7,083 nucleotides of DNA, taken from positions 1 to 7,083 of the forward strand of contig DFGY01000003.1 in NCBI GenBank assembly GCA_002372505.1. Reading direction: 5' to 3'. The notes under the pieces are model-generated. The model was not told the origin of the DNA. It was given only the letters and a program-made list of their open reading frames with translations, and searched no databases. Of the stretch, positions 5,166-7,083 are shown piece by piece; position 1 is the first letter of the stretch; each line of letters opens with the position of its first letter. Made by a program: the position numbers and the translations under genes. Source of the DNA: Firmicutes bacterium UBA3738. Lineage in GTDB: Bacteria; Bacillota; Clostridia; Peptostreptococcales; Anaerovoracaceae.

Positions 5166-6362
5166 TTATTCCATGTGAGCGTTCTGACTCTTTCTGAGAA
5201 ACACTTTATAAGTATTATCAATCGCAAAAGCTCCCAAAGGCGCGGTGATCACAATTGCCAGTACTGCAACAGTAAGAACCAGGTCTCCGCAGGATAATCC
5301 TGCACTTAAAGGGATACCTCCGATTGCTGCTTGAACCGTTGCTTTAGGAGTATATGCCATCATAGTAAACAATCTCTCCTTGGTATTCAGATCAGTACCG
5401 ATGAGGCAGACAAACACTCCTAGCATTCTGAAAAGTAAAGCTCCGGCGACCAGTAAAACAGCTTTTACGCCAACGCTTTCAAGATAGCTTATATTAACAG
5501 TTGCACCAACTAAGACAAAGAGGAAAACTTCTGCGATAACCCATAATTTATTATATTTGGATTGTAATCTTTCAGACACTACTGCTCTGTATTTCGTAAG
5601 GCCTACCCCTATAAACATTATAGCAATCAGCGCAGAATAAGTAATAGGTGTATGAAGCATATCTTCCAGGTGAACCAGAATGAAGGAAACCGATAGTATT
5701 ATCATGATTTTTACGGTATCTCTCATGTGGAAATATTTAAAAAGAAGAGCCAGCATCCGTCCGGTGAACAGACCTATGAGGATTCCAAGTACGATAGAGA
5801 CCGGGATATTTACAAAACGAACAAACGATATACCTTCCCCTTGGATCATTCCCAAAAATGTTGTAAACAACACAATGACATATACATCATCCACTGAGGC
5901 ACCGGCAAGTATGAGCTGAGGGATCTGCTTTTTTACTCCATAGCCTTCCTCAATGAGTTTCACCATTCTAGGAACAACTACTGCCGGAGAAACAGCCGCG
6001 AGAACTGCTCCCATGATGGCTGCTTCCAACATTGAAATACCCATAAGTCCCGGAGCAAAACACAGCATACCAATCAACTCAAAGCTGGCTGGTATAAAGC
6101 ACATCATAAGTGCCGGACGTCCTATCTTCTTTAACCTGGAAATATCCAGACTTAAACCGGCTCTTGTCAGAATTATAATGAGTGCGATCTTTCTGATATC
6201 TGAAGATATTGAAAGAACAGAATGGTCGATAATGTTTAAAACATATGGACCTAACACAATTCCTGTGATCAGCATTCCGATTAACCCAGGGAGCTTTACC
6301 CGTTTACATATAAAGCTCAGAACAAGACCCAAAAGCATCATCATAGCAACACTAAATAACAT
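5166..6362 (-). CDS. Cation:proton antiporter (CPA/Na+-H+ exchanger family), fluoride-riboswitch-controlled, 398 aa
   Basis: An intact polytopic membrane protein with about 12 hydrophobic segments, close to the usual 380-420 residue membrane domain, and without the C-terminal TrkA-type regulatory domain seen in Kef proteins. Family marks are GLIGMLITGIVLGP (26-39), LTRAGLSLD (65-73), the AxxSPAVVVP stretch (122-131), the ion-site pair ASVDD (155-159) and TPKATVQAAIGG (338-349) with a conserved lysine. It would exchange protons for a monovalent cation at the cytoplasmic membrane. The start at 6362 has AGGAGG 7 nt upstream. A promoter, a fluoride riboswitch-like aptamer and an overlapping terminator precede it, so it probably responds to fluoride. 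Antiporters are among the gene classes reported under fluoride riboswitches, presumably to offset acid or cation stress caused by HF entry. Whether it moves fluoride itself is unknown. Confidence 0.88.
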   Translation of the reverse strand: MLFSVAMMMLLGLVLSFICKRVKLPGLIGMLITGIVLGPYVLNIIDHSVLSISSDIRKIALIIILTRAGLSLDISRLKKIGRPALMMCFIPASFELIGMLCFAPGLMGISMLEAAIMGAVLAAVSPAVVVPRMVKLIEEGYGVKKQIPQLILAGASVDDVYVIVLFTTFLGMIQGEGISFVRFVNIPVSIVLGILIGLFTGRMLALLFKYFHMRDTVKIMIILSVSFILVHLEDMLHTPITYSALIAIMFIGVGLTKYRAVVSERLQSKYNKLWVIAEVFLFVLVGATVNISYLESVGVKAVLLVAGALLFRMLGVFVCLIGTDLNTKERLFTMMAYTPKATVQAAIGGIPLSAGLSCGDLVLTVAVLAIVITAPLGAFAIDNTYKVFLRKSQNAHME

Positions 6363-6385
6363 AATTTATCCTCCTAAAGACGCAG

Positions 6386-6433
6386 AAAAAGCTGACACTT
6401 TCTGCGTTGATAATTCGCAGAAGTCATCAGCTT
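6386..6433 (-). terminator. Riboswitch expression platform: intrinsic terminator with competing antiterminator
   Basis: On the minus strand AAGCTGATGACTTCTGCG (6433-6416), a 9-nt loop, and CGCAGAAAGTGTCAGCTT form a stem with one 4-nt internal mismatch, followed by a five-U run (6390-6386). The 5' arm is the 3' end of the aptamer, so the ligand-bound fold and the terminator are mutually exclusive. In addition, CGCAGAAA (6406-6399) can pair with TTTCTGCG (6388-6381), forming an alternative hairpin that would remove the terminator's 3' arm and U-run. This is the layout of a transcriptional ON switch. Confidence 0.82.
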
Positions 6434-6482
6434 TTAAATAGCGGTTTTAGTAATCATACTACGGGAGAACTTCATTCCCTTG
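6416..6482 (-). promoter_or_regulatory. Fluoride riboswitch (crcB motif) aptamer
   Basis: The minus-strand leader carries the hallmark parts of the crcB/fluoride aptamer in order. GGGA-ATGAAGTTC-TCCC forms the first stem and loop. An optional short hairpin GTAGT-ATG-ATTAC follows. Then come AAAACCGCT, a short hairpin GCT...AGC, and GCTGATGACTTCTGC. The loop bases GAAGT pair with ACTTC of the last element, giving the pseudoknot typical of this class. The AATGA-TTCTCCC, AACCGC and GCTGATG words match the conserved positions as I remember them. The aptamer starts only 2-3 nt after the predicted transcription start and feeds directly into a terminator. Family assignment is by eye; a covariance-model search against the crcB model (RF01734) should confirm it. 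Confidence 0.85.
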
Positions 6483-6489
6483 TCTATGT

Positions 6490-6518
6490 ATTATATAGTT
6501 CCTTTTACCGGATAGCAA
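6490..6518 (-). promoter_or_regulatory. Sigma-A promoter of the fluoride-switch antiporter
   Basis: The minus strand reads TTGCTA (6518-6513), a 17-bp spacer, then TATAAT (6495-6490). The minus-10 box is perfect and the minus-35 box matches 4 of 6. Transcription would start near 6483, just before the first base of the aptamer, as expected for a riboswitch-led mRNA. Confidence 0.78.
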
Positions 6519-6784
6519 TATAATTGAGAGGTAATAATTAAGAACAGCCTATATTTTGTATAGATTATAATATCGAGTATATTATTTTTAGAAAATACAA
6601 TCATATTGGATAATTTTGGAAAGATCTAAATTTCACTCCCCAAATCCATAGAATCGTGATGCAGATGGGTCTCGTTAACTTCTTCAAAAAAGTCGTGATC
6701 CGTCTATTAAGTTCGCGCATCTTTAGGAAACCTGTATGCAAAAACTCGCGAAAACACGTAAAATCTTGATTATTTAAACCCATG
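6519..6784. other. AT-rich non-coding stretch with one repeat copy
   Basis: I see no convincing gene here. A 74-codon frame on the minus strand (6601-6825) has no ribosome site, a composition unlike real proteins and overlaps a terminator hairpin and repeats. The only structure noted is a copy of the GTTAACGAGACC repeat at 6668-6713 and a trivial CTATA/TATAG dyad near 6549-6563. Confidence 0.5.
6668..6713 (-). repeat. GTTAACGAGACC repeat unit, copy A
   Basis: A diverged direct copy of 4412-4456, lying 2.25 kb away in the same orientation. The shared minus-strand words are AATAGAC, ATCACG and TTGAAGA-GTTAACGAGACC. Direct repeats at this spacing could support deletion of the antiporter unit by recombination. 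Confidence 0.5.
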
Positions 6785-6832
6785 AAAAAAGACCTTTTTA
6801 AGGGATTTTCGTAATATACCCCCAAAAAGGTC
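6785..6832 (-). terminator. Strong intrinsic terminator within the right inverted repeat
   Basis: On the minus strand GACCTTTTTGGGGG (6832-6819) pairs with CCCTTAAAAAGGTC (6804-6791), 14 bp including two G-U pairs, around a 14-nt loop, followed by six U (6790-6785). It would end leftward transcription coming from the broken macrodomain gene and so insulate the antiporter's own promoter from read-through. Its 5' arm is part of the putative terminal inverted repeat. Confidence 0.75.
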
Positions 6833-6852
6833 TCGTTAAGTTTTTCATTTAA
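6811..6852 (-). repeat. Right terminal inverted repeat of the putative 2.5-kb element
   Basis: The inverted counterpart of 4363-4403. On the minus strand it reads AAATGAAAAACTTAACGAGA then CCTTTTTGG, followed by TATATTA after three variable bases. The macrodomain reading frame loses family similarity at about 6853 and terminates inside this repeat, so the repeat's outer edge coincides with the break, just as at the left end. Confidence 0.55.
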
Positions 6853-6961
6853 GCCTATTTGGAGTCTTTAAATCCTTATATTCAGCAGAATCTGCCTTAA
6901 ACTCTTCTACGAGATAATCAAGGCGTTCTTCCTGTGTTGTTTTTTTAGCCTTAGTTTCCAT
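6845..6961 (-). pseudogene. Protein-ADP-ribose hydrolase (macrodomain family), N-terminal fragment, 38 aa
   Basis: A 38-codon frame beginning METKAKKTTQEERLDYLVEE and continuing FKADSAEYKDLKTP. The pattern RLDYLVEEFKADS-EYKDL-TP resembles the N-terminal helix region of bacterial protein-ADP-ribose hydrolases of about 260 residues, enzymes that remove ADP-ribose from proteins and often sit beside a SIR2-type ADP-ribosyl transferase. After KTP the sequence turns into the inverted repeat and stops at TGA 6845-6847, so the whole macrodomain is missing. The start at 6961 has AAGGAT about 9 nt upstream. Family recognition rests on one short motif from memory and should be checked with a protein search. 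Confidence 0.5.
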
Positions 6962-6976
6962 ATTCCATATCCTTCT

Positions 6977-7009
6977 AAAAAAGACTCTGAAGTAAACACC
7001 TCAGAGTCT
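6977..7009 (-). terminator. Intrinsic terminator
   Basis: On the minus strand AGACTCTGA and TCAGAGTCT form a perfect 9-bp stem around a 9-nt loop (GGTGTTTAC plus flanking T), followed by six U at 6982-6977. It ends the transcript of the gene whose C-terminus lies at 7015-7083. The U-run lies only about 6 nt before the ribosome site of the macrodomain fragment, so that gene would be expressed only by read-through. Confidence 0.87.
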
Positions 7010-7014
7010 CATTG

Positions 7015-7083
7015 TTAAGCTTCTTTTGCCAACAGTTCCTGCATTCCGGATCTTAAATCATTAAGAGTGTATTTTTTCATCTC
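7015..7083 (-). CDS. C-terminal 22 residues of an unrecognised protein (runs off the right edge)
   Basis: An open frame enters from the right edge and ends at TAA 7015-7017. The visible residues are EMKKYTLNDLRSGMQELLAK followed by EA. The ATG at the second codon could in principle start a 21-residue peptide, but a gene end directly followed by a good terminator (6977-7009) is the simpler reading. Too little is visible for a family call. Confidence 0.45.
   Translation of the reverse strand, partial: EMKKYTLNDLRSGMQELLAKEA

Noticed and set aside
5953..6441. A 162-codon plus-strand frame opposite the antiporter
   Set aside because: It is antisense to the intact antiporter and its riboswitch and has no ribosome site or domain.
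6601..6825. A 74-codon minus-strand frame
   Set aside because: It has no ribosome site, overlaps the terminator hairpin and a repeat copy, and has no recognisable domain. Its KKLTRP stretch is noted only as part of the repeat family.

Overview
The window looks like a stretch of a gut-type Firmicutes genome, most likely Lachnospiraceae or a related Clostridia; this is inferred from gene content, strong AGGAGG-type ribosome binding sites and the mix of mobile debris. Almost every real gene lies on the minus strand. About positions 1-2880 are visibly GC-richer than 2880-7083, which is AT-rich and full of truncated genes, so two DNA tracts of different history meet at an insertion-sequence end at about 2882.

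Metal tract (1-2881). Reading leftwards on the minus strand there is the 3' half of a CPC-type heavy-metal P-type ATPase, cut at its 5' end by an IS3-family remnant and frameshifted near its 3' end in a run of six G. A consensus promoter (TTGACA, 16 bp, TATAAT) follows, then a leader of about 180 nt with a palindrome and two 31-bp direct repeats, then a small DUF6110-like membrane protein (FezA-like), then a P1B ATPase carrying an SCA motif instead of CPC (FezB-like) that runs off the left edge at its DKTG motif. The FezA/FezB pair is the core signature of ferrosome (membrane-bound iron granule) loci, and I read this as a probable ferrosome operon.

Mosaic tract (2882-5103). This holds an IS3 transposase remnant, a 32-bp perfect palindrome, an HsdM (type I restriction-modification methylase) core fragment, a strongly self-complementary segment, an intact small zinc-ribbon membrane protein coupled to the tail of an unrecognised gene, an N-terminal tyrosine-recombinase fragment and an internal fragment of an ABC-transporter substrate-binding protein. 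Most pieces end abruptly against each other.

Fluoride-switch tract (5166-6518). An intact 398-residue cation:proton antiporter is preceded by a promoter, a sequence with the hallmarks of a fluoride (crcB) riboswitch aptamer, and an intrinsic terminator that shares sequence with the aptamer. A competing antiterminator hairpin is also visible. This is a complete, readable ON-switch.

Right end (6519-7083). An AT-rich non-coding stretch holds a second copy of a GTTAACGAGACC repeat. It is followed by the broken N-terminus of a probable protein-ADP-ribose hydrolase (macrodomain family), an intrinsic terminator, and the C-terminal 22 residues of an unrecognised protein.

Imperfect inverted repeats of about 40 bp at 4363-4403 and 6811-6852 bracket the recombinase fragment, the substrate-binding-protein fragment and the fluoride-switched antiporter. 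The genes on both outer sides are broken exactly at these repeats, which suggests a 2.5-kb inserted unit. No tRNA, rRNA or CRISPR array is seen.
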